NCBI GenBank assembly: GCA_024742495.1
Contig: JANSYJ010000006.1
Span: 62,001 to 126,000 of the forward strand
Source of the DNA: Bacteroidota bacterium
Lineage (GTDB): Bacteria > Bacteroidota > Bacteroidia > Flavobacteriales > Schleiferiaceae
Length of the DNA stretch: 64,000 bases
Direction: 5' to 3'
A program made the position numbers and the translations under genes. The notes below the pieces were generated by a model. The model ran no database searches. It was not told where the DNA came from and saw nothing but the letters and a program-made list of their open reading frames with translations. How positions within the stretch are numbered: position 1 is the stretch's first letter; every line of letters begins with the position of its first letter. Below are positions 8,323 to 17,727 of the stretch, piece after piece.

Positions 8323-11106
8323 ATGACAAAAAATTCTCCTTCGACTAAAGATTGGATCGAAATTAAGGGAGCTCGAGTTCATAATTTAAAGAACATCGAC
8401 CTTAAAATCCCACACGGTAAGCTTACGGTAATCACAGGATTGTCGGGCTCCGGCAAGTCTTCCTTGGCTTTCGATACCCTCTATGCCGAAGGGCAAAGAC
8501 GTTATGTAGAAAGTTTATCGTCCTATGCTCGTCAGTTCCTTGGCCGCCTCGATAAACCGGAGGTGGACCATATTAAAGGGATTAGTCCGGCCGTAGCCAT
8601 AGAGCAAAAAGTGATTTCCCGAAATCCACGCTCTACGGTAGGCACCAGCACCGAAATCTACGATTACCTGAAAGTGCTGTATGCGCGTATCGGTAAAACC
8701 TATTCTCCCGAAAGTGGAGAGCCGGTTAAAAAACACCAGATTGAGGATGTACTTAGCTATCTAAAATCGCTGGACCCCAAAACCCGCATCCTTCTTAAGG
8801 CGCCGCTGCATTTGCACGATAGGCCTTTAAAAACCCAATTGGAAATTTTGGAGCAACAAGGTTTTAGTCGCTTGTCCTTTAAAGGAGAGGTTGTTCGAAT
8901 TGAGGAGCTTGATCCAAAAAAGGTGAGGAATGCGGAAGAGCTCGAAATAGTGGTTGATCGTCTTACCGCTTCTATTGAAAATGATGAGCAGCATAATCGT
9001 TGGACTGATTCCCTACAAACGGCCTTTTTTGAGGGGCGTGGAATTTGCCGCTTAGAGCTGCATGGGGAATCAACAACTAAGGAGTTTTCCAATCGTTTTT
9101 CATTGGATGGAATCGATTTTGAAGAACCCAGCCCTCACCTCTTTAGCTTTAATAATCCCTATGGCGCCTGTCCTAAATGCGAGGGTTTTGGCAACATCAT
9201 GGGAATTGATGAAGATTTGGTAATTCCAGATTCCAGTCTATCGGTTTACGATGGCGCCATTTATCCCTGGCGAGGAGAGAAAATGCAGGAGTGGAAGGAT
9301 CAATTAATTCACGGTGCGGAGAAAGCCAATTTCCCCATACATCGCTCCATATTTGAGCTGAGCCGAGAAGAGTATGATATGCTTTGGGATGGGACCGCTC
9401 ATTTTAAAGGCTTGCACCAATTCTTCAATTATTTAGAGTCCAAATCCTATAAAATTCAGTTTCGGGTAATGCTTTCGCGTTACCGCGGAAAAACGCGCTG
9501 CACCTCTTGTAAGGGCAGTCGCTTACGCAAGGAAGCCACCTATGTGAAAATTGCCAATCGTTCCTTAGATGAACTGGTAAGCTGGCCCATTGATAAGCTC
9601 CATGCCCATTTCCAAAACATTGAATTGGATGAGCAGGATCAGCAAATTGCTAAGCGCTTACTTTTGGAAATTCGCAGCCGCTTGAGCTATCTCTGTGATG
9701 TTGGTTTACCTTATTTAAATCTTAATCGGGTTTCTAATACCCTCTCGGGTGGTGAATCGCAAAGGATAAATCTGGCTACCAGCCTGGGTAGTGCATTGGT
9801 AGGTTCCACCTATATTTTAGATGAACCCAGTATAGGCCTACATCCGCGGGATACCGAACGCCTTATTAAAGTGCTTAAAAACTTACGCGACCTAGGTAAT
9901 ACCGTGGTAGTGGTTGAGCATGATGAAGAAGTAATGCTAGCTGCGGATTATATAGTGGATATTGGTCCAGATGCAGGCATACATGGTGGTGAAGTGCTTT
10001 TTGCAGGTACGCCAAAAGAATTGATAGCCGATAGCGATAGCTATACCGCCAAATACCTTCGAGGCGAAAGCCAAATTGAAATTCCGCCCAAAAAGGAAGG
10101 CCGGAAGTTTATTGAAATTAAAGGAGCGCGTGAGAACAATCTAAAGAACATTGATATTGAAATCCCCTTGCACTGCTTTACGGTTGTAACGGGAGTAAGC
10201 GGTTCCGGGAAATCGAGTCTAATTCGCAAGGTCCTTTACCCGGCCTTGAAGAAACGATTAGGTGCCTATGCCGATAAAACCGGGAAGTTTGGCAGCTTAT
10301 CAGGAGCGGTGCAAGATTTAGGCGATGTAGAATTTGTTGATCAAAATCCGATTGGTAAAAGTTCGCGTTCTAATCCGGTTACCTATCTAAAGGCATATGA
10401 CGATATACGCACCTTATATGCCCGCCAGCCGTTATCGCAATCGCGCAAGTATAAAGCGGGTTATTTCTCTTTTAATATTGATGGCGGTCGCTGCGAAAAA
10501 TGCCAAGGCGAAGGCGAAATCACCATTGAGATGCAATTTATGGCCGATGTTCACCTCAAGTGTGATGAATGTCAAGGTCAGCGTTTTAAAAAGGAAATTT
10601 TAGATGTGAAATTCGAAGGAAAATCCATCTATAATATTTTAGAACTCACGGTAGATGAGGCGATACAATTCTTCCGCGAAAGCGACCAAGGAAAGATTGC
10701 CGATAAAATACAGCCCTTGCAAGATGTTGGATTGGGTTATGTGAGCTTGGGTCAAAGCTCTTCTACCCTATCGGGCGGTGAGGCGCAGCGGATTAAACTG
10801 GCCACCTTTTTAGGGAAGGGACAAAGTCAGTCGCCCCTACTTTTCATTTTTGATGAACCCACTACTGGACTGCATTTTCATGATATTCAAAAACTGTTAC
10901 AAAGCTTTTATGCCCTATTAAAGAATGGCCATAGCTTAGTCGTTATTGAGCATCATCCGGATGTAATGAAATGCGCCGATTGGATTATTGATCTTGGTCC
11001 AGAAGGTGGCGAAAAAGGGGGTGATTTAGTTTATCAGGGATTTCCAAAGCAGCTTTTAGATATAGAGAATTCCTATACCGCTCCTTACTTAAAAGATAAA
11101 CTTTAA
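8323..11106 (+). CDS. uvrA: UvrA, excinuclease ABC subunit A
   Basis: UvrA is the damage-sensing ATPase of nucleotide excision repair. The 927-residue product has two ABC modules. The first has Walker A GLSGSGKSS (about residue 40) and signature LSGGESQRI. The second has Walker A GVSGSGKSS (about 625) and signature LSGGEAQRI. Cys-x-x-Cys pairs are visible at CPKCEGFG, CTSCKG, CEKCQGEGE and CDECQGQRF, as expected for the zinc modules. I chose ATG 8323 over GTG 8212. The 37-residue extension is hydrophobic, unlike UvrA, and overlaps the likely promoter, whereas 8323 gives a normal N-terminus leading into IEIKGARVHNLKN. Confidence 0.97.
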   Translation: MTKNSPSTKDWIEIKGARVHNLKNIDLKIPHGKLTVITGLSGSGKSSLAFDTLYAEGQRRYVESLSSYARQFLGRLDKPEVDHIKGISPAVAIEQKVISRNPRSTVGTSTEIYDYLKVLYARIGKTYSPESGEPVKKHQIEDVLSYLKSLDPKTRILLKAPLHLHDRPLKTQLEILEQQGFSRLSFKGEVVRIEELDPKKVRNAEELEIVVDRLTASIENDEQHNRWTDSLQTAFFEGRGICRLELHGESTTKEFSNRFSLDGIDFEEPSPHLFSFNNPYGACPKCEGFGNIMGIDEDLVIPDSSLSVYDGAIYPWRGEKMQEWKDQLIHGAEKANFPIHRSIFELSREEYDMLWDGTAHFKGLHQFFNYLESKSYKIQFRVMLSRYRGKTRCTSCKGSRLRKEATYVKIANRSLDELVSWPIDKLHAHFQNIELDEQDQQIAKRLLLEIRSRLSYLCDVGLPYLNLNRVSNTLSGGESQRINLATSLGSALVGSTYILDEPSIGLHPRDTERLIKVLKNLRDLGNTVVVVEHDEEVMLAADYIVDIGPDAGIHGGEVLFAGTPKELIADSDSYTAKYLRGESQIEIPPKKEGRKFIEIKGARENNLKNIDIEIPLHCFTVVTGVSGSGKSSLIRKVLYPALKKRLGAYADKTGKFGSLSGAVQDLGDVEFVDQNPIGKSSRSNPVTYLKAYDDIRTLYARQPLSQSRKYKAGYFSFNIDGGRCEKCQGEGEITIEMQFMADVHLKCDECQGQRFKKEILDVKFEGKSIYNILELTVDEAIQFFRESDQGKIADKIQPLQDVGLGYVSLGQSSSTLSGGEAQRIKLATFLGKGQSQSPLLFIFDEPTTGLHFHDIQKLLQSFYALLKNGHSLVVIEHHPDVMKCADWIIDLGPEGGEKGGDLVYQGFPKQLLDIENSYTAPYLKDKL

Positions 11107-11129
11107 TCCGAGTGAGGAGTTTTATCTAC

Positions 11130-11543
11130 ATGGAAAACCCCGAACGTAGATTTCGCTTGCGCAAGGATTACGAAATCGTTGGTTATATGCGCAAAGTGAG
11201 TGAGAGTATGGTATTGTACTCCAAGGATGGCCTTTGGTGGCGGGGTTATAAACCGGCTTACACCGAGGTGGATGAATTTACCGGTTTAAAGGATCGCAAT
11301 AATCGCCACATTTACGAATGGGATATTCTAGAGTTTAAAATTGATCCCGATGGCGATTACCTTAAAGGAGTAGTACTTTGGGAAGGCCGCGAGAAGGTAT
11401 TTGGCATAAAGCCGATTGATGGCGGCAGTTTTATACCCCTCTTCATTAATAGTGTTTCCATGTTTAACCCAAGGGAATTACGGGTCTTTTCGCATCTCTG
11501 GCTAAACCCCGATCTTAAGGCGCAATTAAAGGTTAAGGACTGA
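11130..11543 (+). CDS. YopX-domain-like protein
   Basis: A protein of about 137 residues contains the YopX-family core: FTGLKDRNNRHIYEWDILEF followed by a beta-rich segment with GVVLWEGREKVFGI. YopX proteins are typically found in phages and plasmids and have no firm function. Here it stands alone between uvrA and a convergent DUF389 gene, with no phage genes nearby, so it may be a domesticated copy. The start is uncertain: ATG 11130 is preferred, and GTG 11112 would add six residues. The 3' end overlaps the convergent gene by 11 bases. Confidence 0.8.
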   Translation: MENPERRFRLRKDYEIVGYMRKVSESMVLYSKDGLWWRGYKPAYTEVDEFTGLKDRNNRHIYEWDILEFKIDPDGDYLKGVVLWEGREKVFGIKPIDGGSFIPLFINSVSMFNPRELRVFSHLWLNPDLKAQLKVKD

Positions 11544-13002
11544 TATTTAAAGTTTTTGCCTCGGTTTTAATCTTTTTAGCCTTTACAATTTCACTTTTCA
11601 CCGCTACGGTATCTACTTGCAATCGAGTGCAAAGCCAGCGATTTATGGTTTCCATTTGAGCCTTTAATCCAGTGGTATCGGGCACCCCCCATTTTAAATT
11701 GGCCATCATTAAAGTATCCATCTTGCCGTCATTATACTCCACCATCCGCGCCAGCGCAAAACTGTGTAAGCGAGGATAAAAGTCTTGTATCTCACGGGTA
11801 ATTTGCTCCAGCGGTAAACGATTTTTCTCCTCCTGCTCTAAGGCTAATTTTAAGCGGGTAATGGTTTGATCTTTATCCTGAATTTGCATTTGCGATTGGG
11901 AAAAAACATCCACCAATTTGGTGACTTCCTCCGAATTCATCTGCTCCATGCTCTGTGGTTGTACTACTCGGATTTCGGCATCAGCCAAATCATAACTTAC
12001 AAGTTTTTTCCGCCAAGAGTCTATAATCGGCCCCGGGATAGGTTCACCAAAAAACACCAAGTTAATTCGAGTAGGATCGCCAGGATTATGAATGATTTCC
12101 TTTTTCACTAATTCCGCTCCTTCAAAGGTCACATTCTCTTGAATGAAGTTTTCCACTCTGCGATTAAAAACCGATTCTACCACCACATTGTAAAAGGTAT
12201 AAGCACTAGGTCCGGCTATCACCAGCAGGACCGCCACTATATAGCGTCGCGTTCGTTTGGCTTTGGCGGCATCCACAAATTCCTTTACCGGGAAATTCAA
12301 AAAGCGAATAATTACGAAAGTGGCCAAGCAGATAAAAATGGAATTAATGATGAAGAGGTAGAAGGCACCAAGAAAGAAAGACCACTGCCCGGTGGCAATA
12401 CCAAATCCTGCGGTACATAAAGGCGGCATCAGCGCGGTAGCGATGGCCACACCAGGTACTACATTGGATTTAATCTTACGATTTGCGGCTAAAATCCCTG
12501 CTAAACCACCAATAAAGGCAACGAAAACATCCAATAAGGTAGGACGGGTACGGGCCAATAATTCCGATTGGACATCCACCAATGGGGTAAGGGAAAAGTA
12601 AATGGTACTGGTAATAATACTCACCGTAAACATCACCGCAAAATTGGTGAGTGAGCGTTTCATTGTAGACCAATCGTTGATACCCAAACTTAGGCCCACC
12701 CCTAAAATTGGACCCATTAAGGGCGAAATAAGCATCGCTCCAATTACCACCGCTCCCGAATTCACATTCAGTCCAATGGAGGCAATTAAAATACTGAAGA
12801 TCAGAATCCAAACATTATAACCTTTGAAATCAATGTCGGCTTTTATCGACTCGATAGTTTCATTAGGGTGCGCATTTCCTTCAATGCGAAGGGTGCGAAA
12901 GATAAAGCGGCGGATATAACGCAGAGCGGTGGCTAAAGTTAGGGCCTCCTCCTGCGGATTAGCAGCGGCAGGTGCTTTATCAGACTCAGTATTCTCGGAC
13001 AT
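11533..13002 (-). CDS. DUF389 family membrane protein
   Basis: This is a 489-residue integral membrane protein. The DUF389 region (about residues 50-265) holds at least six hydrophobic helices and the hallmark SGAVVIGAMLISPLMGPILG, followed by ALMPPLCTAGFG. The C-terminal third is soluble with a coiled-coil tract (about 370-410). Family members are predicted transporters of unknown substrate. It is expressed alone and has about 125 bases of noncoding sequence on its 5' side shared with nothing recognisable. Function remains unassigned. Confidence 0.9.
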   Translation of the reverse strand: MSENTESDKAPAAANPQEEALTLATALRYIRRFIFRTLRIEGNAHPNETIESIKADIDFKGYNVWILIFSILIASIGLNVNSGAVVIGAMLISPLMGPILGVGLSLGINDWSTMKRSLTNFAVMFTVSIITSTIYFSLTPLVDVQSELLARTRPTLLDVFVAFIGGLAGILAANRKIKSNVVPGVAIATALMPPLCTAGFGIATGQWSFFLGAFYLFIINSIFICLATFVIIRFLNFPVKEFVDAAKAKRTRRYIVAVLLVIAGPSAYTFYNVVVESVFNRRVENFIQENVTFEGAELVKKEIIHNPGDPTRINLVFFGEPIPGPIIDSWRKKLVSYDLADAEIRVVQPQSMEQMNSEEVTKLVDVFSQSQMQIQDKDQTITRLKLALEQEEKNRLPLEQITREIQDFYPRLHSFALARMVEYNDGKMDTLMMANLKWGVPDTTGLKAQMETINRWLCTRLQVDTVAVKSEIVKAKKIKTEAKTLNISP

Positions 13003-13130
13003 GGTTTTTTGGAATTATGGGGCGAAAGGTATTTCAAATTTTAAAGCTGAAGCAAAATATTTTAAACCTCGGATTGCATTTCTGGACAGTAGATTCGGAT
13101 AAGTTTATAGTCTAGAAAGTAGTCACTAAT

Positions 13131-13490
13131 CTAAACTCCTTGCTTAAGAAAATGAGCCACTTCCGCGACGGTTTTTTTGGCATTGCCAATAAAAATCTGA
13201 TCCTCCCAAATTAATATAGGCCGTTTCAAAAAGGTATAATGCTCTAAAATCAAAGCTTTAATATCGAGCTCATTTAGTTCTTTCCCCGCTAATCCTTTTT
13301 CCTTGTACAAGCGTGCCCTTCTGTTAAACAGGGCTTCATAAGAGCCAGCCAAGGCTTGCAAGCTATCCAGTTCACTTTCGGTAATGGGCTGACTTTTAAT
13401 ATCCTGTTGTTCCAAAATACTGGGCAAGTCCCAAGACTTCATGAGGCCTTTGCAAGTATCGCAAGTACTTAAGTAATAGAGCTTTTTCAT
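13131..13490 (-). CDS. ArsC/Spx-family thioredoxin-fold protein
   Basis: This 119-residue protein has the ArsC/YffB fold. The N-terminal STCDTCKG holds Cys10 and Cys13, and the C-terminal half has LILEHYTFLKRPILIWEDQIFIGN, where ArsC relatives have the RP-x-I-x-x-G element. It resembles the small YffB-like reductases more than genuine arsenate reductase, and no ars genes are near. Its start overlaps the stop of trmH by 4 bases, so it is the last gene of the fhs-trmH unit. Confidence 0.88.
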   Translation of the reverse strand: MKKLYYLSTCDTCKGLMKSWDLPSILEQQDIKSQPITESELDSLQALAGSYEALFNRRARLYKEKGLAGKELNELDIKALILEHYTFLKRPILIWEDQIFIGNAKKTVAEVAHFLKQGV

Positions 13491-14173
13491 CGGTTTAATA
13501 AATCGTTTTCAATCTTTTCGCGAATCTTCCATGCTCGATCCCCCAGTTTTTGCATGGTCCAATCTAGGGCCAAGTCTAGGACTTCCTCTTGGCTTAAAGA
13601 CCAATCTCCGCTTTTCCTTAAACTGGCGCCTAATTTCTGCAAGATTAAAGCGGCCGCCACCGATACATTGAAACTTTGTGTAAAGCCATATTGCGGTATT
13701 CGCACGCTTAAGTCTGCTGCTTCCTTGGCTTGGGCCGATACGCCTTCCCACTCCGACCCCATTAGCAAGGCCATGGGTTTACCCTGATAGCTAAGATCCT
13801 CTAAAGCTATTTCCCCATCGGGATCAGCAACAATAAGCTGGTAATCTTGACTTTTTAAATGATCCAAGCATTCCTGTAAATTATCCGCTTCCCGGGCTTG
13901 ATAGCGATGGAGACTCACCCAATTGGCAGAACCCTTGGCAATGGCCTCCGCGAGTTTAGGCTCATAATGTTGACTGACTAAATGCACATCTTGAATGCCC
14001 AATATATCCGCGGTGCGCAATAAGGCTCCGGTATTATGTTCTTTACGGATATCCTCCAAAACCAAGCACAGCTTTCGCGTACGCTGATGAAGCACCCGAT
14101 TAATTCCCGCTATTCGCTCCGGTGTAAGATGGTTTTGGAGCGCATCCAGTAAAACCTTCTTGTCGATTGGCAT
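13487..14173 (-). CDS. trmH: TrmH-like SpoU-family tRNA/rRNA 2'-O-methyltransferase
   Basis: This is a 228-residue SPOUT-class methyltransferase, probably the tRNA Gm18 enzyme. The three SpoU motifs are present: EHNTGALLRTADILGI (motif 1), ALLMGSEWEGVS (motif 2) and IPQYGFTQSFNVSVAAALIL (motif 3). The SAM-binding knot is therefore complete. The N-terminal 25 residues (LTPERIAGINRVLHQRTR) and the C-terminal helix match TrmH length. The gene starts one base after the fhs stop and overlaps the ArsC-like gene. Assignment to TrmH rather than another SpoU subfamily is likely but not certain. Confidence 0.87.
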   Translation of the reverse strand: MPIDKKVLLDALQNHLTPERIAGINRVLHQRTRKLCLVLEDIRKEHNTGALLRTADILGIQDVHLVSQHYEPKLAEAIAKGSANWVSLHRYQAREADNLQECLDHLKSQDYQLIVADPDGEIALEDLSYQGKPMALLMGSEWEGVSAQAKEAADLSVRIPQYGFTQSFNVSVAAALILQKLGASLRKSGDWSLSQEEVLDLALDWTMQKLGDRAWKIREKIENDLLNR

Positions 14174-15832
14174 TTAGAATAATCCTGAAATATTTCCTTT
14201 TTCGTCTACATCAATATTCTGGGCCGCTGGTGCCTTTGGCAAGCCTGGCATCCGCATGATGTCACCCGACAATGGAATTAAAAAGCCTGCACCGGCTGCT
14301 ATTTCAATCCCGCGAATGTGAAAGGTAAAACCGCTAGGGCGTCCTTTTTTAGTAGGATCATCGCTTAGGGATTTTTGGGTTTTAGCAATGCAGATGGGCG
14401 CTTGGTTCATACCCAATTCATTAATTCGCTTGATATCACGTTCGGCAATAGTGCTATAAGTAACCTTGCCTGCCCCGTAAAAGTCACAAGCTACTTTTTC
14501 AATCTTCGATTTGACGTCCAGCTCCAAATCATAGAGGAATTTAAAGTCCTCCCTCGGCGAATCGATAAGCTCCAATACCGCTTTTGCCAATTCAATGGAA
14601 CCCGCACCGCCATCGCTCCAAGCGGTACTACTTACAGCCTTTATACCACGTGCAGCACATTCTGCAATTACCGTTTCCACTTCCGCATCGGTATCGGTTG
14701 GAAAGCGGTTTACGACCACTACCGCCGAAAGCCCAAATTTTGAAACATTTTCCAAATGCTTTTCCAAATTGACCATTCCCGCTTTTAGGGCATCGATGTT
14801 TTCGGTTTGCAATTCTTGTAGTGGCTGATGACCGTGATATTTCAAAGCTCTAACCGTGGCCACTAGCACCACCGCTTCCGGTTGAATTCCAGCTGCTCTG
14901 CATTTAAGATCCAAGAATTTCTCCCCACCTAAATCAAAACCAAATCCAGCTTCGGTTACCACATAATCGGCTAAACGCAGTCCCATTTTAGTGGCGATAA
15001 TGGTATTGGTACCCTGGGCAATATTTGCGAAGGGTCCGCCGTGCATAAGCACAGGATTAGATTCTAAGGTCTGCACCATATTAGGCTTTATGGCCTCCGT
15101 TAAGAGGGCGGTCATGGCCCCTTGTGCTTTTAGGTCCTTGGCAAAAACGGGCTGCCGATCAAAAGTATAGCCTACTAGGATATTCCCAAGGCGTTTTTTT
15201 AAATCTTGTAGGTCTTTAGACATGCATAATATTGCCATAATCTCTGAGGCAGCGGTAATATCAAAGCCACCTTCGCGCGGCATGCCTTGGGTTTTTCCGC
15301 CCAGGCCCACATTAATATTGCGTAAAGCCCGATCGTTTAAATCCATTGCTCTTTTCCAGAGTATGCTGCGCGGATCCAGCTTGGGTTCTAAATTAAAGTG
15401 AAGGTGATTATCAATCATGGCCGAAAGCAGATTATTGGCCGATTCGATGGCGGAGAAATCACCACAGAAATGCAAGTTGATATCCTCCATGGGAACCACC
15501 TGCACGTGGCCACCACCGGTAGCACCACCTTTAATGCCAAATACTGGTCCCAGGGAAGGTTCTCTTAAAACCGCTAGGGAAGTTTTACCCAATTTGCAAA
15601 GGGCATCATGCAAGCCTATGCTCATGGTGGTTTTTCCCTCTCCTGCTGGAGTTGGTGAAATGGCCGATACTAAAATTAGTTTGCCATTGGCTTGGCCTTG
15701 GGCCGTATCTAAGGGTAATTTGGCTTTATACTTTCCATAAAACTCCAGTTGGTCTGCGGGAATATTTAATTGGGCGGCAATTTCTTCTATCCGCTTGGGG
15801 CTGTAGGATTGGGCTATGTCTAAGTCGGTCAT
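14174..15832 (-). CDS. fhs: Formate-tetrahydrofolate ligase
   Basis: This enzyme makes 10-formyl-tetrahydrofolate from formate, THF and ATP, feeding purine synthesis (PurH, encoded at the left edge, uses this product). The 552-residue length is standard. Clear motifs are the P-loop TPAGEGKTTMSIGL, EPSLGPVFGIKGGATGGGHVQVVPMEDINLHF, ESNPVLMHGGPFANIAQGTN and TEAGFGFDLGGEKF. It is the first gene of a three-gene minus-strand unit with trmH and the ArsC-like gene. Confidence 0.97.
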   Translation of the reverse strand: MTDLDIAQSYSPKRIEEIAAQLNIPADQLEFYGKYKAKLPLDTAQGQANGKLILVSAISPTPAGEGKTTMSIGLHDALCKLGKTSLAVLREPSLGPVFGIKGGATGGGHVQVVPMEDINLHFCGDFSAIESANNLLSAMIDNHLHFNLEPKLDPRSILWKRAMDLNDRALRNINVGLGGKTQGMPREGGFDITAASEIMAILCMSKDLQDLKKRLGNILVGYTFDRQPVFAKDLKAQGAMTALLTEAIKPNMVQTLESNPVLMHGGPFANIAQGTNTIIATKMGLRLADYVVTEAGFGFDLGGEKFLDLKCRAAGIQPEAVVLVATVRALKYHGHQPLQELQTENIDALKAGMVNLEKHLENVSKFGLSAVVVVNRFPTDTDAEVETVIAECAARGIKAVSSTAWSDGGAGSIELAKAVLELIDSPREDFKFLYDLELDVKSKIEKVACDFYGAGKVTYSTIAERDIKRINELGMNQAPICIAKTQKSLSDDPTKKGRPSGFTFHIRGIEIAAGAGFLIPLSGDIMRMPGLPKAPAAQNIDVDEKGNISGLF

Positions 15833-15946
15833 CTTGATTATTTAATGGCGCTTAAGGTCCATTTTTTTAAGGCTAATTTTAAAAGGTAAAGCGAAAAGAA
15901 CGTACCTTTTCCCTGCAAGTTAAAATGTAGAATCTGAATTTGCTTT

Positions 15947-16546
15947 ATGAATCTTCGCTTTTTTAAAAGCCTTCTTGTGGGGCTCTCTATTTTGATCACT
16001 TTTCCTAGTCTGGCGCAGGAAGCAGAATCATCTAATTACTCCAAGGAGGAATTTATCCAAGACTTTAAAAATGGGGTTTTATTGGTGCGTTTGCAAGATC
16101 GCAGCTTAAGTATGAGCGAAATGGAAAAACGCGGGATGACTGAACAGATGGAAGCCTTAGCCGCACAGCAGCGCCGGGAAAATCGCGAGATCATGCTTTC
16201 CTTTAAGAGCACCTTTAATTTTTGTCCGGTATATTTCTTTTATGCCAAAAACAGCGAAGCCATCCGCAGTGGTGATTTCATCGGTAAGGTATTCGATGCC
16301 AATTTGGAGCCGGTGGACATTAGCACTGGCGGCGGCATTTTCACCGCCGAATTTGGTGAAACCGAAAAGTTGGGTATTGATGGATTAATCATCCGCGACA
16401 GTCAGATGCTCGCCTTAAAAGAACCCCTTCCCTATTTCGAGCGCCGTTATGTTTTCTTCGGTCTCATTGAACGCTCCAAAGCCCGCATGATCGAACTTTA
16501 TAATAAAAAGCTGCACGATTATGATAAGCTTTTTGAGAAGGGTTAG
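15947..16546 (+). CDS. Secreted protein of unknown function
   Basis: This is a 199-residue protein with a clear Sec signal peptide (about residues 1-24, ending SLAQEAES). The mature part begins with a helical charged segment (EEFIQDFKNGVLLVRLQDR, then EMEKRGMTEQMEALAAQQRREN) and continues into an alpha/beta region with FCPVYFFYAKNSEAI. I do not recognise a Pfam-style family. The gene stands alone, with gaps of 114 and about 200 bases on either side. It is probably a periplasmic protein. Confidence 0.75.
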   Translation: MNLRFFKSLLVGLSILITFPSLAQEAESSNYSKEEFIQDFKNGVLLVRLQDRSLSMSEMEKRGMTEQMEALAAQQRRENREIMLSFKSTFNFCPVYFFYAKNSEAIRSGDFIGKVFDANLEPVDISTGGGIFTAEFGETEKLGIDGLIIRDSQMLALKEPLPYFERRYVFFGLIERSKARMIELYNKKLHDYDKLFEKG

Positions 16547-16748
16547 CTCAATATCATCCGGGTGGAACAGATGATTTTATTCTACGCACCGCAATTTTTT
16601 CTTAAAGTCGCAATGCGCATTCTGTAGAAATATATATTTATCAGCATTTGTTCCTTTTCGCCGAGCTACAAAACTTCTCAAAGATTTAAATTCTCAATCG
16701 CACTAAAGGCAGCGGTGAGACCGTTGATTAGGCATTGAAAAGGATAGC

Positions 16749-17489
16749 ATGAAATTGACATTAAAAATTTTAGTAGCTGCAGCATCACTCCTGCTGCTAA
16801 ACGCTTGTAAGGATGATGATGATACAAGCTCAAAAACTCCAAGTACTTCAATCAATAAAATACTTCCTTTAGGAGCCTCACGAGTTGAAGGCGCCAGGCC
16901 TGATTTTGAAAGTTTCCGCTTTGAACTTTGGAAAGATTTAATTGACGGAGATTGGGATTTTGATTACATCGGGACGCGAACAGATGAAGCATCCTATCCA
17001 AGCTATAAGGGCCGTAACTTTGATCTAGACCACGAAGGTGGAGGCGGAGGAACTTCCGGTCAAATATTAAATGGCATCGCGGGCTGGTTGGATCAGACGG
17101 GGGCTCCAGACATTGTGCTATTTAGTTCTCCCGGTGGAAATGACGCACTTGAAGGATTGCCTTATGAAGATGCGATTCAGAATATCAACGATATAATTGA
17201 TATCCTTCAAGCCGACAATCCCAATGTTACCATCTTTATCGAGCAAATGGCGCCGGGCCGCAGCGATATAATGACCAGCCAATTGACGGACTACTTTGAA
17301 CAATTGCAGCAAGAGGTTTTAAACATCGCAAGCGACCAAAGTACCACGACTTCGCAAGTAATTGCTATTGACATGTTTACCGGATTTAATGATAACATGT
17401 TGGCCGATGAAGTGCATTATAATGAAGCAGGCGCGGAATTTATCGCGACACGCTATTATAATGTCCTGCAAAATGTATTGGAGGATTAA
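16749..17489 (+). CDS. SGNH/GDSL-hydrolase-like lipoprotein
   Basis: This is a 246-residue lipoprotein with lipobox LLNAC (Cys20). Directly after the Cys comes KDDDD, which resembles the Bacteroidota surface-lipoprotein export signal. The SGNH blocks are visible: ILPLGASRVEG with the nucleophile Ser44 in a G-A-S variant of GDS, a glycine-rich HEGGGGGTSGQ (block II), SSPGGNDAL (block III Asn) and DEVHYNEAG (block V Asp and His). It is likely a cell-surface esterase or carbohydrate deacetylase. It stands alone. Confidence 0.85.
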   Translation: MKLTLKILVAAASLLLLNACKDDDDTSSKTPSTSINKILPLGASRVEGARPDFESFRFELWKDLIDGDWDFDYIGTRTDEASYPSYKGRNFDLDHEGGGGGTSGQILNGIAGWLDQTGAPDIVLFSSPGGNDALEGLPYEDAIQNINDIIDILQADNPNVTIFIEQMAPGRSDIMTSQLTDYFEQLQQEVLNIASDQSTTTSQVIAIDMFTGFNDNMLADEVHYNEAGAEFIATRYYNVLQNVLED

Positions 17490-17727
17490 AATCTTCAAAA
17501 TGTAGAGAGGGCAGCTCCACTCCTATTCTTGATGCGAAACGCCAGTCCAAGAGTCATTCTTAGCGTTCAGACCTAAACAAATTGACATAATAAGGTCAGA
17601 TATACCGCCAAGCTATCCAATTGAGGAAAGCCTTATTTTAGCGGTATAACAGCTATTTCAAAGACCTGAAATTCCTTATTTTAACGATGATGTTATAGAC
17701 TTGGCCTTCATCACAAAAACAAGAACC

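Noticed and set aside
11866..12820. Open frames antisense to the DUF389 gene
   Set aside because: No start signals and no recognisable domains; the minus-strand gene explains the region.
14375..14828. Three long open frames on the plus strand opposite fhs
   Set aside because: They are antisense shadows of a highly conserved gene and encode low-complexity, Pro/His/Arg-rich products without family features.
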